DNA from: Billgrantia endophytica
GTDB lineage: Bacteria > Pseudomonadota > Gammaproteobacteria > Pseudomonadales > Halomonadaceae
Direction of reading: 5' to 3'
Assembly (NCBI RefSeq): GCF_002879615.1
Contig: NZ_PNRF01000046.1
Span: 1 to 64,000 of the forward strand
Length of the DNA stretch: 64,000 nucleotides
Part shown: in pieces, positions 1 through 6,745 of the stretch
Layout of the letters: each line of letters begins with the position of its first letter
Numbering within the stretch: position 1 is the stretch's first letter
Notes under the pieces: generated by a model
What the model saw: only the letters and a program-made list of their open reading frames with translations
Told to the model about the DNA's origin: nothing
Database searches by the model: none
Program-made: the position numbers and the translations under genes

Positions 1-123
1 GCCCAGCCCGAGCAGCCGAAGGCCGATGCGCCCAAGCCGGCCGAGAAGGCCGAGAAGCCCGCCGACGCGCCCAAGCCGGAAGCCCAGCCCGAGCAGCCGA
101 AGGCCGACGTGCCCAAGCCGGCC
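1..123 (+). repeat. In-frame direct repeat in the rne tail
   Basis: A 42-bp unit at 1-42 recurs at 82-123 with two differences by eye, encoding AQPEQPKAD-xx-PKPA twice. The 81-bp period keeps the reading frame, so the repeat can expand or contract the disordered tail without a frameshift. The first copy may itself be preceded by more copies outside the window. Confidence 0.8.
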
Positions 124-243
124 GGAGAAGAGGCCCCGAAGGACGAAACACCGGCACAACGCCGCCGTCGTGCTCATAACGATCCGCGCGAAATCCGCCG
201 TCGCGAGCAGGAAACCAAGGCCCAGGATAGCCAGCAAGGCTGA
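1..243 (+). CDS. rne: Ribonuclease E, C-terminal end (partial)
   Basis: This is the 3' end of a gene that enters from the left edge; the reading frame starts at base 1 and ends with TGA at 241-243. The visible 80 residues are a low-complexity tail rich in Ala, Pro, Lys and Glu, followed by a basic end with RRRRAHNDPREIRRR. Such Pro/Ala/Glu-rich disordered tails and a final NDPRE-type motif are typical of the gammaproteobacterial RNase E degradosome scaffold. The neighbour to the right, convergent murB, is also next to rne in Pseudomonas, which supports the call. The catalytic half is outside the window. A 42-bp unit occurs twice within the tail. Confidence 0.75.
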   Translation, partial: AQPEQPKADAPKPAEKAEKPADAPKPEAQPEQPKADVPKPAGEEAPKDETPAQRRRRAHNDPREIRRREQETKAQDSQQG

Positions 244-261
244 GGCTTCCCCGCCTGGCAC

Positions 262-294
262 AACGAAACGCCCGCGCAATGCGGGCGTTTCGTT
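262..294. terminator. Bidirectional hairpin between rne and murB
   Basis: A perfect 14-bp stem (262-275 with 281-294) encloses a 5-base loop. It lies between the convergent stops of rne (243) and murB (322), so it can end transcription from both sides. There is no long T-run outside the stem, but the 3' arm carries TTTCGTT on the plus strand. Confidence 0.75.
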
Positions 295-321
295 CATGGC
301 CATGTGCGAGTTCTTGCGTGA

Positions 322-1320
322 TCAGCCAGCCAGACGCGGCTCGCGCTCGAGGTCGACACCGAATCGCTCGGCCACCTGGCCGGCAACGCTTTCGGCAAAG
401 GCCAGCAGCTCGGCGGCGCTGCCGCCACCGAAGTGGACCAGCACCAGAGCCTGGCGCTCATGCACACCGAAGTGGCCCTGACGCCACCCCTTGAGGCCAC
501 AGCGGTCGATCAGCCAACCCGCGGCCAGTTTGACGCGACCATCAGGCTGCGGGAAGTGTGGCAACTGCGGATAATCCCTCAATAGCCGCTCGGCCGCCTC
601 AAGGCTGACCAGGGGGTTCTTGAAGAAACTACCGGCGTTTCCGAGTAGCGCCGGGTCAGGCAGTTTCGCTCGGCGAATGGTGCAAACCGCCTCGGCCACC
701 TGCAAGGCAGTCGGATGGGCATCGACATGCGTGGCAAGGTCGCCGTAGTCGAGACGCGGGCGCGAAATGCGTGAAAGACGCATCACCAGGCGCGTGATCA
801 CCACTCGCCCATCCAGCTCGCGCTTGAAGACGCTGTCGCGATAGCCGAACGCGCATGCCCGTGACGGCAGGACGGCCTCGCGACCATCCTCCACATGGAG
901 CAGATGCACCGCTTCCAGCGTCTCGCAGAGCTCCACGCCGTAGGCACCGATGTTCTGGATTGGCGCCGCGCCACAGGACCCAGGGATCAATGCCAGGTTT
1001 TCGATGCCCCAGAGCCCACGGCGGGCAAGCTCCATCACCAGGGTGTGCCAGTTGACCCCGGCACCGGCATGTACGAGCACCCGCCCCTTGGACTCTTCCA
1101 GCCGCCACTCATCCAGGATGGGCCGTACCACCAGCCCCTTCAACCACTCGGGAAGGATCAGGTTGCTGCCCTCGCCCAACACCGTCAGGGGCCACTCCTG
1201 CTTCCCGGCCATCCACAGAAGCTCCTGCAACGCTTCGACGCTGGTTGGCGCTGCAAAACGCTCGGCCACGCAGGGCAACCCCAAGGTGTTGAATCGGCTC
1301 AGGTCATGATGCGACTGCAT
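322..1320 (-). CDS. murB: UDP-N-acetylenolpyruvoylglucosamine reductase
   Basis: MurB is the cytoplasmic FAD enzyme that reduces UDP-GlcNAc-enolpyruvate to UDP-MurNAc with NADPH, the second committed step of peptidoglycan precursor synthesis. The 332 residues show the FAD-binding GEGSNL (about 49-54), the long motif IPGSCGAAPIQNIGAYG (about 112-128), YRDSVFK, and NAGSFFKNP (about 230), whose Ser is the proton donor in the family. The length and motif order match the E. coli-type (type I) enzyme. The reading frame is open much further upstream; I chose ATG at 1320 because MurB homology starts there (HHDLSRFNTL) and it lies 16 bp after the preceding phosphatase gene. It is probably the last gene of the minus-strand operon from exbB. 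Confidence 0.95.
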   Translation of the reverse strand: MQSHHDLSRFNTLGLPCVAERFAAPTSVEALQELLWMAGKQEWPLTVLGEGSNLILPEWLKGLVVRPILDEWRLEESKGRVLVHAGAGVNWHTLVMELARRGLWGIENLALIPGSCGAAPIQNIGAYGVELCETLEAVHLLHVEDGREAVLPSRACAFGYRDSVFKRELDGRVVITRLVMRLSRISRPRLDYGDLATHVDAHPTALQVAEAVCTIRRAKLPDPALLGNAGSFFKNPLVSLEAAERLLRDYPQLPHFPQPDGRVKLAAGWLIDRCGLKGWRQGHFGVHERQALVLVHFGGGSAAELLAFAESVAGQVAERFGVDLEREPRLAG

Positions 1321-1336
1321 CTCGGTACTCAATCCA

Positions 1337-1807
1337 CTACGCCTCGATCCGCCGACGGATAGCCTCGACCAGGCCCTTCGAAGCCGCGTCGACCAGGTCC
1401 AGCACCTCCTCGAAGCCCTGCTCACCCCCGTAGAAGGGGTCCGGTACCTCACGGCCATCATGACCGGCAAAATCCAGGAACAGCCCGACATGGGCCGGGG
1501 ACTCGGCAGGACACCGCTCATGCAGGGCCGACAGGTTGTCGTGATCCATCGCCAGCAGGTAGTCGAAGCGATGGAAATCCTCTTCCGCCAACTGGCGTGC
1601 TCTCAGGCTTCCCAGGTCGATGCCGCGTCGCATCGCCGCCTCTCTGGTACGCGGATCCGGCGCCTTGCCCACGTGCCAGGCGGCAATGCCACAGGAGTCG
1701 ACCTCCACCCGCCTGGACAGGTCGGCTGCTTCCAATGCCTGGCGAAAGACACCCTCGGCAGTGGGCGAACGGCAAATATTGCCGAGGCAGACAAACAGCA
1801 CACGCAT
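1337..1807 (-). CDS. Low-molecular-weight protein-tyrosine phosphatase
   Basis: A 156-residue cytoplasmic phosphatase of the LMW-PTP/arsenate-reductase-like fold. The signature CLGNICRSP near the N-terminus is the C-x5-R-S P-loop (Cys7, Arg13), and PDPFYGG near residue 123 carries the general-acid Asp of the D-P loop. In enteric bacteria such enzymes dephosphorylate tyrosine kinases of exopolysaccharide export, but no kinase or capsule gene is near here, so the substrate is unknown. I chose ATG at 1807, which has GAGGAG 6 bases upstream, rather than a GTG at 1822 that overlaps the kdsB stop. It lies in the kdsB-ptp-murB order seen in Pseudomonas. Confidence 0.9.
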   Translation of the reverse strand: MRVLFVCLGNICRSPTAEGVFRQALEAADLSRRVEVDSCGIAAWHVGKAPDPRTREAAMRRGIDLGSLRARQLAEEDFHRFDYLLAMDHDNLSALHERCPAESPAHVGLFLDFAGHDGREVPDPFYGGEQGFEEVLDLVDAASKGLVEAIRRRIEA

Positions 1808-1818
1808 GGGGGTTCTCC

Positions 1819-2595
1819 TCACTTGCTCCGGGCCAGCAATGCCCGGACTCGCTCAAGATCATCGAGCGTATCCACGCCCGCCGGGTTGGGCTCTACCGCG
1901 AGTGCCACCTGAATGGCATGCCCATGGTGCAGGGCACGCAGCTGCTCGAGCTGCTCGAGCCGCTCGAGGGGAGATGGCGACCAGTTGCGATATTCGGCAA
2001 GGAAACCGGCGCGATAGGCATAAAGCCCGATATGGCGCAGCCAGGCATCGGTTTCCAGCCGCTCGGGGCGAGAGGCGAAGGCGTCACGATCCCAGGGAAT
2101 GGGTGCCCGGGAAAAATAGAGCGCTCGGCCGGAGGCCGCGCGCACCACCTTGACCACGTTGGGGTTGAACAGCGTAGCCACATCACCGATCGGCTCTGCA
2201 AGGGTGGCGATGGATGCCTCGGGGTCATCGAACAGCCGTGCCGCCACCTGATCGATCAGCCGGGGCGGAATCAGCGGTTCGTCCCCCTGGACATTGACCA
2301 GCACGGCATGGTCGGCAAGGCCAAGCGATTCCGCCACCTCGGCCAACCGGTCGGTGCCGGAGGGATGGTCGGCGCGGGTCATGACCACCTCGGCCCCGAA
2401 AGGAACGAGGGCATCATGGATGCGCCGATCATCGGTCGCCACCACCACTCGGCCGGCCCTGCTCTCACAGGCACGTCGCCAGACATGGGCAATCATGGGC
2501 TCACCGGCGATATCGAGCAGTGGCTTTCCCGGCAGGCGCGACGCGCCAAAACGAGCAGGAATCACCGCAATGAACGCATGCGCCACCGCTTCCAT
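1819..2595 (-). CDS. kdsB: CMP-KDO synthetase (3-deoxy-manno-octulosonate cytidylyltransferase)
   Basis: KdsB activates KDO with CTP to CMP-KDO for attachment to lipid A in LPS inner-core synthesis. The 258-residue protein begins with the nucleotide-binding motif IPARFGASRLPGKPL (about 12-26) and contains NVQGDEPLI, the conserved acidic motif of the active site; the length is normal for the family. The ATG at 2595 overlaps the stop of the upstream ycaR gene in a TGATG junction, indicating translational coupling. It sits with lpxK and msbA, so three LPS/lipid A genes are co-transcribed here. Confidence 0.95.
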   Translation of the reverse strand: MEAVAHAFIAVIPARFGASRLPGKPLLDIAGEPMIAHVWRRACESRAGRVVVATDDRRIHDALVPFGAEVVMTRADHPSGTDRLAEVAESLGLADHAVLVNVQGDEPLIPPRLIDQVAARLFDDPEASIATLAEPIGDVATLFNPNVVKVVRAASGRALYFSRAPIPWDRDAFASRPERLETDAWLRHIGLYAYRAGFLAEYRNWSPSPLERLEQLEQLRALHHGHAIQVALAVEPNPAGVDTLDDLERVRALLARSK

Positions 2596-2804
2596 CAAGC
2601 CTCTCCCGTGCGTCCGGGCGAGATCGGCAGTTTCTCGTCCACATCAAGGTGACGCGCCTCTTCGGGCAACATGACGGGGATGCCGTCACGCACCGGGTAA
2701 GCCAGACCATCATAGTGACAACGCAGCTCCCGGGCGCCACGGTCATACTTGAGTTTACCCTTGCAAAGCGGGCAGACCAGCATCGCCAGCAGTTCCTCGT
2801 CCAT
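2595..2804 (-). CDS. ycaR: Trm112/YcaR-family small protein
   Basis: A 69-residue protein of the Trm112-like UPF0434/YcaR family. It has an N-terminal CPLC knuckle (Cys11, Cys14) and a second half LRCHYDGLAYPVRDGIPVML, the family hallmark of a small zinc-ribbon-like fold, though here only three Cys are evident. The start at 2804 is set by a strong GGAGGTG six bases upstream; an in-frame upstream extension lacks family similarity. The gene is regularly found between lpxK and kdsB in gammaproteobacteria, but its cellular role in bacteria is not settled. Confidence 0.9.
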   Translation of the reverse strand: MDEELLAMLVCPLCKGKLKYDRGARELRCHYDGLAYPVRDGIPVMLPEEARHLDVDEKLPISPGRTGEA

Positions 2805-2861
2805 CTTGCACCTCCGCAGAAAGGAATGACCGCCGCCAACCGTCGGCAACGGTAGTATGGT

Positions 2862-3860
2862 TTATCGCAGTGTCGCCAGCCTCGCCTCCAGCCACGCCTC
2901 GAAACCGGGCTCGGGCTCGGCCTCCACTTCCAGCACCCAGCTGTCAGGCGGTGCTATGGCCTGGCATTTTTCGGCATCTTTCGCCGTCATCACCACCGGC
3001 CGACCATCGTCGAACGCCAGGTCCGCTGCCGTAAAGTGGTAATGATCCGCAAAACCGTGGGGGATCACCTCGATTCCCAGGTCGGCCAGGGTAGCGAAGA
3101 AGCGGCCTGGATTGCCGATACCAGCGACCGCATGAACCGGGCCGGAAAAAGGCAAGGGCGTCAGTGCGCAGCGCGCCCCGTCAGCCAGAGAACGCCATTC
3201 TCGTGACACGAGCCTGAACACCCAGGCTCCCTGGGGCGGGGCGAAGATCGGGTCGCCGTTCATCAGTACCGCATCCGCGTCGTCCAACCGCCCCAGAGGC
3301 TCGCGCAACGGGCCCGCAGGCAGGCAGCGTCCGTTGCCGAAACCACGCCGCCCGTCCACTACGATCAGTTCGATATCACGGCCCAGCGCCAGGTGCTGCA
3401 GCCCATCATCACTGATCACGATGTCGCAGCCCGCTTCGATCAGCGCACGAGCGCCACGCGGACGATCCGGATCCACCACCACTGGCAGGCCAGTCTGGCG
3501 CGCCAGCATGCGGGGCTCGTCACCACAGCGCTCCACCTCGGTGTCGCCGGCCACGCGCAGCGGGTATTCATTGCCCGCATTACCGCCGTAACCCCGGGAG
3601 ACGATTCCCGGATGCCAGCCTCGACTGACCAGGTAGCGGCCCAGCCAGGCCACAAGCGGCGACTTGCCCGTCCCTCCCAGGGTCACGTTGCCCACTACGA
3701 TCACCGGCACCTCTGCCTGCCAGATGGCGCGTCGTCCCGTCCGGTAGGCAAAGGCTCGACGCGCTACCGCCTTGCAATAGAGGAATTCCAGCGGACGCAG
3801 TAGCCTGAGCCAGGTGGCATCACCGTAGACCGCTTTCAGCCAGCGCTCTCCCAGCCCCAT
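2862..3860 (-). CDS. lpxK: Tetraacyldisaccharide 4'-kinase
   Basis: LpxK phosphorylates the 4' position of the tetraacyl-disaccharide 1-phosphate to give lipid IVA on the cytoplasmic face of the inner membrane. The 332-residue protein has the Walker A motif GNVTLGGTGKS (57-67), the downstream VSRGYGG motif and VISDDGLQH, the family Asp/His motif of the active site. A hydrophobic N-terminal part fits its membrane-associated topology. The start lies two bases after the msbA stop, and a GGAGG sits across that stop. Confidence 0.95.
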   Translation of the reverse strand: MGLGERWLKAVYGDATWLRLLRPLEFLYCKAVARRAFAYRTGRRAIWQAEVPVIVVGNVTLGGTGKSPLVAWLGRYLVSRGWHPGIVSRGYGGNAGNEYPLRVAGDTEVERCGDEPRMLARQTGLPVVVDPDRPRGARALIEAGCDIVISDDGLQHLALGRDIELIVVDGRRGFGNGRCLPAGPLREPLGRLDDADAVLMNGDPIFAPPQGAWVFRLVSREWRSLADGARCALTPLPFSGPVHAVAGIGNPGRFFATLADLGIEVIPHGFADHYHFTAADLAFDDGRPVVMTAKDAEKCQAIAPPDSWVLEVEAEPEPGFEAWLEARLATLR

Positions 3861-3862
3861 CG

Positions 3863-5602
3863 TTACGGGGCCTCCTGAAACTGAAGGCGATGCAATGCCG
3901 CATAGGCGCCGTTACGGGCCAGCAGTTCACCATGAGAGCCCTGCTCCACTACCCTCCCCTGTTCCATGACCAGGATACGATCGGCGCGCTCGATGGTAGA
4001 GAGGCGATGGGCGATGACCAGGGTCGTTCGCCCTTCGCACACGACCTCCAGCGCCTTCTGAATGTAGCGCTCCGATTCCGTATCCAGGGCCGACGTTGCC
4101 TCATCGAGGATCAGCAGTGGCGCATCCTTGAAGATGGCCCTGGCAATGGCCAGGCGCTGGCGTTGCCCACCGGAGAGCATGATGCCGTTATCGCCCACTA
4201 TCGTGTCATAGCCCTGCGCAAGTGGCTCGATGAACTCATGGGCGTAGGCGGCCCGCGCCGCCGCCTCGATAACCGTCCGGTCCGCATCCGGCATGCCGTA
4301 GGCGATATTGTCCGCAATACTGGCGTTGAAAAGGGTCACTTGCTGCGAAACCAGCGCGATCTGGCGGCGTAACGGAGCCAGGCGATACTCATCGATGGGG
4401 ATGCCGTCGATCACCACGCGCCCTTCCGTGGGGCGGTAGAAACGGGGCAATAGTCCCACCAGCGTCGACTTGCCGCTGCCCGAGCGCCCTACGATGGCCA
4501 CCATTTCCCCGGGCTGCACCGTCACATCGATCCCCTTCAGCACTTCGGGCTTGTCGTCACCGTAGCGGAAACGTACCCCCTGCAACTCCACCCGGCCTTC
4601 GAGCCGCCCCGGCTCCCGGGTGCCTTCGTCCGGCTCAGTGGGCACTTCCAGCAGCCCGAACAGCTCGCCCGCCGCCGCGATACCCTTCTGGATCTCGCTA
4701 TTGATCTCGGTGAGCTGGCGAACCGGCTTGGCCATCAGCGAAGCCGCCGTGATGAAGGCGACGAACTCGCCCGGGGTCATGTCGTCCAGTAGTGCCGGCG
4801 ACATGGCCAGCCAGACGAGAACGGCCAGTGACAGCGCAACCAGGAGTTGGATGACCGGCGTGCTGATGGCCTTGGTCAGCGCCTCCTTCATGCTCTGCTG
4901 GCGGTTGTAGTCACTGGCCTTGGCGAAGCGGGCCTTTTCGTAATCCTCGGCCCCGTGGGTGCGCACCACCCGATAGCCGGTCAATGCCTCCGAGGCCACG
5001 TGGGTCACGTCCCCCATGGAGTATTGGATACGCTGGGAGATGCGCCGGAAGCGCTTGCTGGCATAGCTGACCACACCCGCGATCAGGGGGGTCACGGTCA
5101 GAAACAACAGTGTCAGCATCCAGTTGGTCCACATCAGGTAGCCCAGCAGGCCGAGGACGAAAAGACCTTCCCGCAGGACGATGGTGACCGCCTTGGTAGC
5201 CGCTCCGGTAACCTGTTCGACGTGGTAAGTGACCCGGGATATCAGGTGACCACTGGAATGGGCGTCGAAAAACCGTCCCGGCAAGTGCAACATATGGTTG
5301 AAGACGTTGCAGCGCAGTGCATGCACCACGTTGCGCGCCACATTGCTCATGAAATAGGTGCCAAGGAAAGTACCCAGTCCCCGCGCGGCGAACATGCCAA
5401 CCACGAACAGGGGCAGGAAGAGGCGAAAGGCGGCGTCCGGATTCTGGATGCCGTCGATCAGGCGCTTCATCATTTCCGCCAGTGCAGTACTCGAAGCGGC
5501 GTAGATGGCATAGCCGACGATTGCCAGCATGAAGGAGACCCAATGGGGTTTCACATAGCTCAGCAAGCGCTTGTAGAGATTCCAGCCGGAGTATTGAGTC
5601 AC
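3863..5602 (-). CDS. msbA: Lipid A export ABC transporter, permease/ATPase
   Basis: MsbA flips core-lipid A across the inner membrane as a homodimer of half-transporters. The 579-residue protein has an N-terminal six-helix membrane domain (about 20-310) and a C-terminal ATPase with Walker A GRSGSGKST (about 375), signature LSGGQRQRLAIARA, Walker B LLILDEATSALD and the switch His in VIAHRLST. The start is GTG, overlapping the exbD stop in GTGA. The length and the lpxK neighbour support MsbA over other exporters of the subfamily. Confidence 0.93.
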   Translation of the reverse strand: MTQYSGWNLYKRLLSYVKPHWVSFMLAIVGYAIYAASSTALAEMMKRLIDGIQNPDAAFRLFLPLFVVGMFAARGLGTFLGTYFMSNVARNVVHALRCNVFNHMLHLPGRFFDAHSSGHLISRVTYHVEQVTGAATKAVTIVLREGLFVLGLLGYLMWTNWMLTLLFLTVTPLIAGVVSYASKRFRRISQRIQYSMGDVTHVASEALTGYRVVRTHGAEDYEKARFAKASDYNRQQSMKEALTKAISTPVIQLLVALSLAVLVWLAMSPALLDDMTPGEFVAFITAASLMAKPVRQLTEINSEIQKGIAAAGELFGLLEVPTEPDEGTREPGRLEGRVELQGVRFRYGDDKPEVLKGIDVTVQPGEMVAIVGRSGSGKSTLVGLLPRFYRPTEGRVVIDGIPIDEYRLAPLRRQIALVSQQVTLFNASIADNIAYGMPDADRTVIEAAARAAYAHEFIEPLAQGYDTIVGDNGIMLSGGQRQRLAIARAIFKDAPLLILDEATSALDTESERYIQKALEVVCEGRTTLVIAHRLSTIERADRILVMEQGRVVEQGSHGELLARNGAYAALHRLQFQEAP

Positions 5603-6027
5603 GGTGTCTCCGAATGCGTGGGTGCAGCTTGTGTCTGACGGGTGGCGATACGTACCCGATGGATGCTCTGCCTGTTCGCTTGATCCAGTACCCGCACCAC
5701 ATCGGCATGCATGGCTCGAGCATCGGCTTCCACGACCAGTCCATGCAGGCGCGCCTGTTCGGCCTCGCCTGCCAGTGCCTCACCCAGTTCGGCTGGGTCC
5801 AGTTCACGCTCACCGAGCCGATAGCCACCCTGCTCGGTTACCACCAGGGTCACCGGCGAGAACTCCATGTCGGCACCTGTCGTGCCCTCCGGCAACTCCA
5901 GTTCCAGGGCCTGGCGGGTCTCGAAAGTGGTGGAAACCATGAAGAAGATCAGCAACAGGAAAACCACATCGATCAGGGGAGTGAGGTTGACCTCCACAGG
6001 GTCTCGGCGTCGGCGCAAGAACCTCAC
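5599..6027 (-). CDS. exbD: ExbD/TolR-type biopolymer transport protein
   Basis: A 142-residue inner-membrane protein with one N-terminal transmembrane helix (about 15-35) followed by a periplasmic domain. The helix contains the conserved proton-channel Asp in LTPLIDVVFLLLIFFM, the hallmark of the family. With ExbB it forms a proton-driven stator that energises a TonB- or Tol-like partner. No tonB lies here, and this gene pair commonly precedes lpxK in gammaproteobacteria without tonB, so the driven partner is unknown. It overlaps exbB by 4 bases and msbA by 4 bases. Confidence 0.88.
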   Translation of the reverse strand: MRFLRRRRDPVEVNLTPLIDVVFLLLIFFMVSTTFETRQALELELPEGTTGADMEFSPVTLVVTEQGGYRLGERELDPAELGEALAGEAEQARLHGLVVEADARAMHADVVRVLDQANRQSIHRVRIATRQTQAAPTHSETP

Positions 6028-6710
6028 GTCCGCTTGACCTCCGGCGCGATCCGCCCATCGGCCCCGATGCGTTCGCCCTCCTGCTGATCGTTGAAGCGCA
6101 GATCACCCGGGTAGTGGGCAAGGAATTCCACGACCTGACTGGCCTGCTCTTCCATCCGCACGGTGATGTCCTCGACACGACGCTGAAAGTAGCGATGGAA
6201 CATCAGGGCGGGAATTGCCACGGTAAGGCCGGCTGCCGTGGTCATCAAGGCACGGGAGATACCGCCGGCCAGGTCGGCGGTACGGCCCGCGCCGTCACCG
6301 GCCACGATGACCGAGAAGACCTCGATCATGCCCATCACGGTGCCCAGCAGTCCTATCAACGGCGTAATGGCAGCGATGGTGCCCAGCGGGCTGAGGAAAC
6401 GCTCCATGTCATGTATCACTGCCGTGCCGGCCTCTTGCAGCCGTGCCCGTACCTGCTCATGCCCCAGGCGGGCATTGCGCAGCCCGGTGGCCAGTACGCC
6501 GCCCAGCGGCGAGTGTCCTTCAAGCCAATGGAGGTTGACCTGCCCTCGAGTCATCAGGGTACAGACTTCCTGGCCCAGGCCATAGGGGGCGATCCGCTTG
6601 GCGCGCAGGGTCCAGAGCCGTTCGATGATGATCACCGTTGCCAGCAACGAACAGCCCAGCAGGGGGATCATCAGCCAGCCTCCGGCGATGAGCGCATCCA
6701 TCATGTCCAT
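6024..6710 (-). CDS. exbB: ExbB/TolQ/MotA-type proton channel protein
   Basis: A 228-residue inner-membrane protein with three hydrophobic segments (about 8-28, 115-140, 155-180) in the ExbB/TolQ layout. The last two helices carry the conserved G-L-L-G-T-V-x-G-M and T-A-A-G-L segments that line the proton path. It pairs with the downstream exbD (ATGA overlap). The ATG at 6710 has AAGGAG eight bases upstream; it is probably the first gene of the envelope operon that runs through murB. Confidence 0.9.
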   Translation of the reverse strand: MDMMDALIAGGWLMIPLLGCSLLATVIIIERLWTLRAKRIAPYGLGQEVCTLMTRGQVNLHWLEGHSPLGGVLATGLRNARLGHEQVRARLQEAGTAVIHDMERFLSPLGTIAAITPLIGLLGTVMGMIEVFSVIVAGDGAGRTADLAGGISRALMTTAAGLTVAIPALMFHRYFQRRVEDITVRMEEQASQVVEFLAHYPGDLRFNDQQEGERIGADGRIAPEVKRT

Positions 6711-6745
6711 TCGTTCCTCTCCTTACGCGGCCCCCACGGCAGCGA

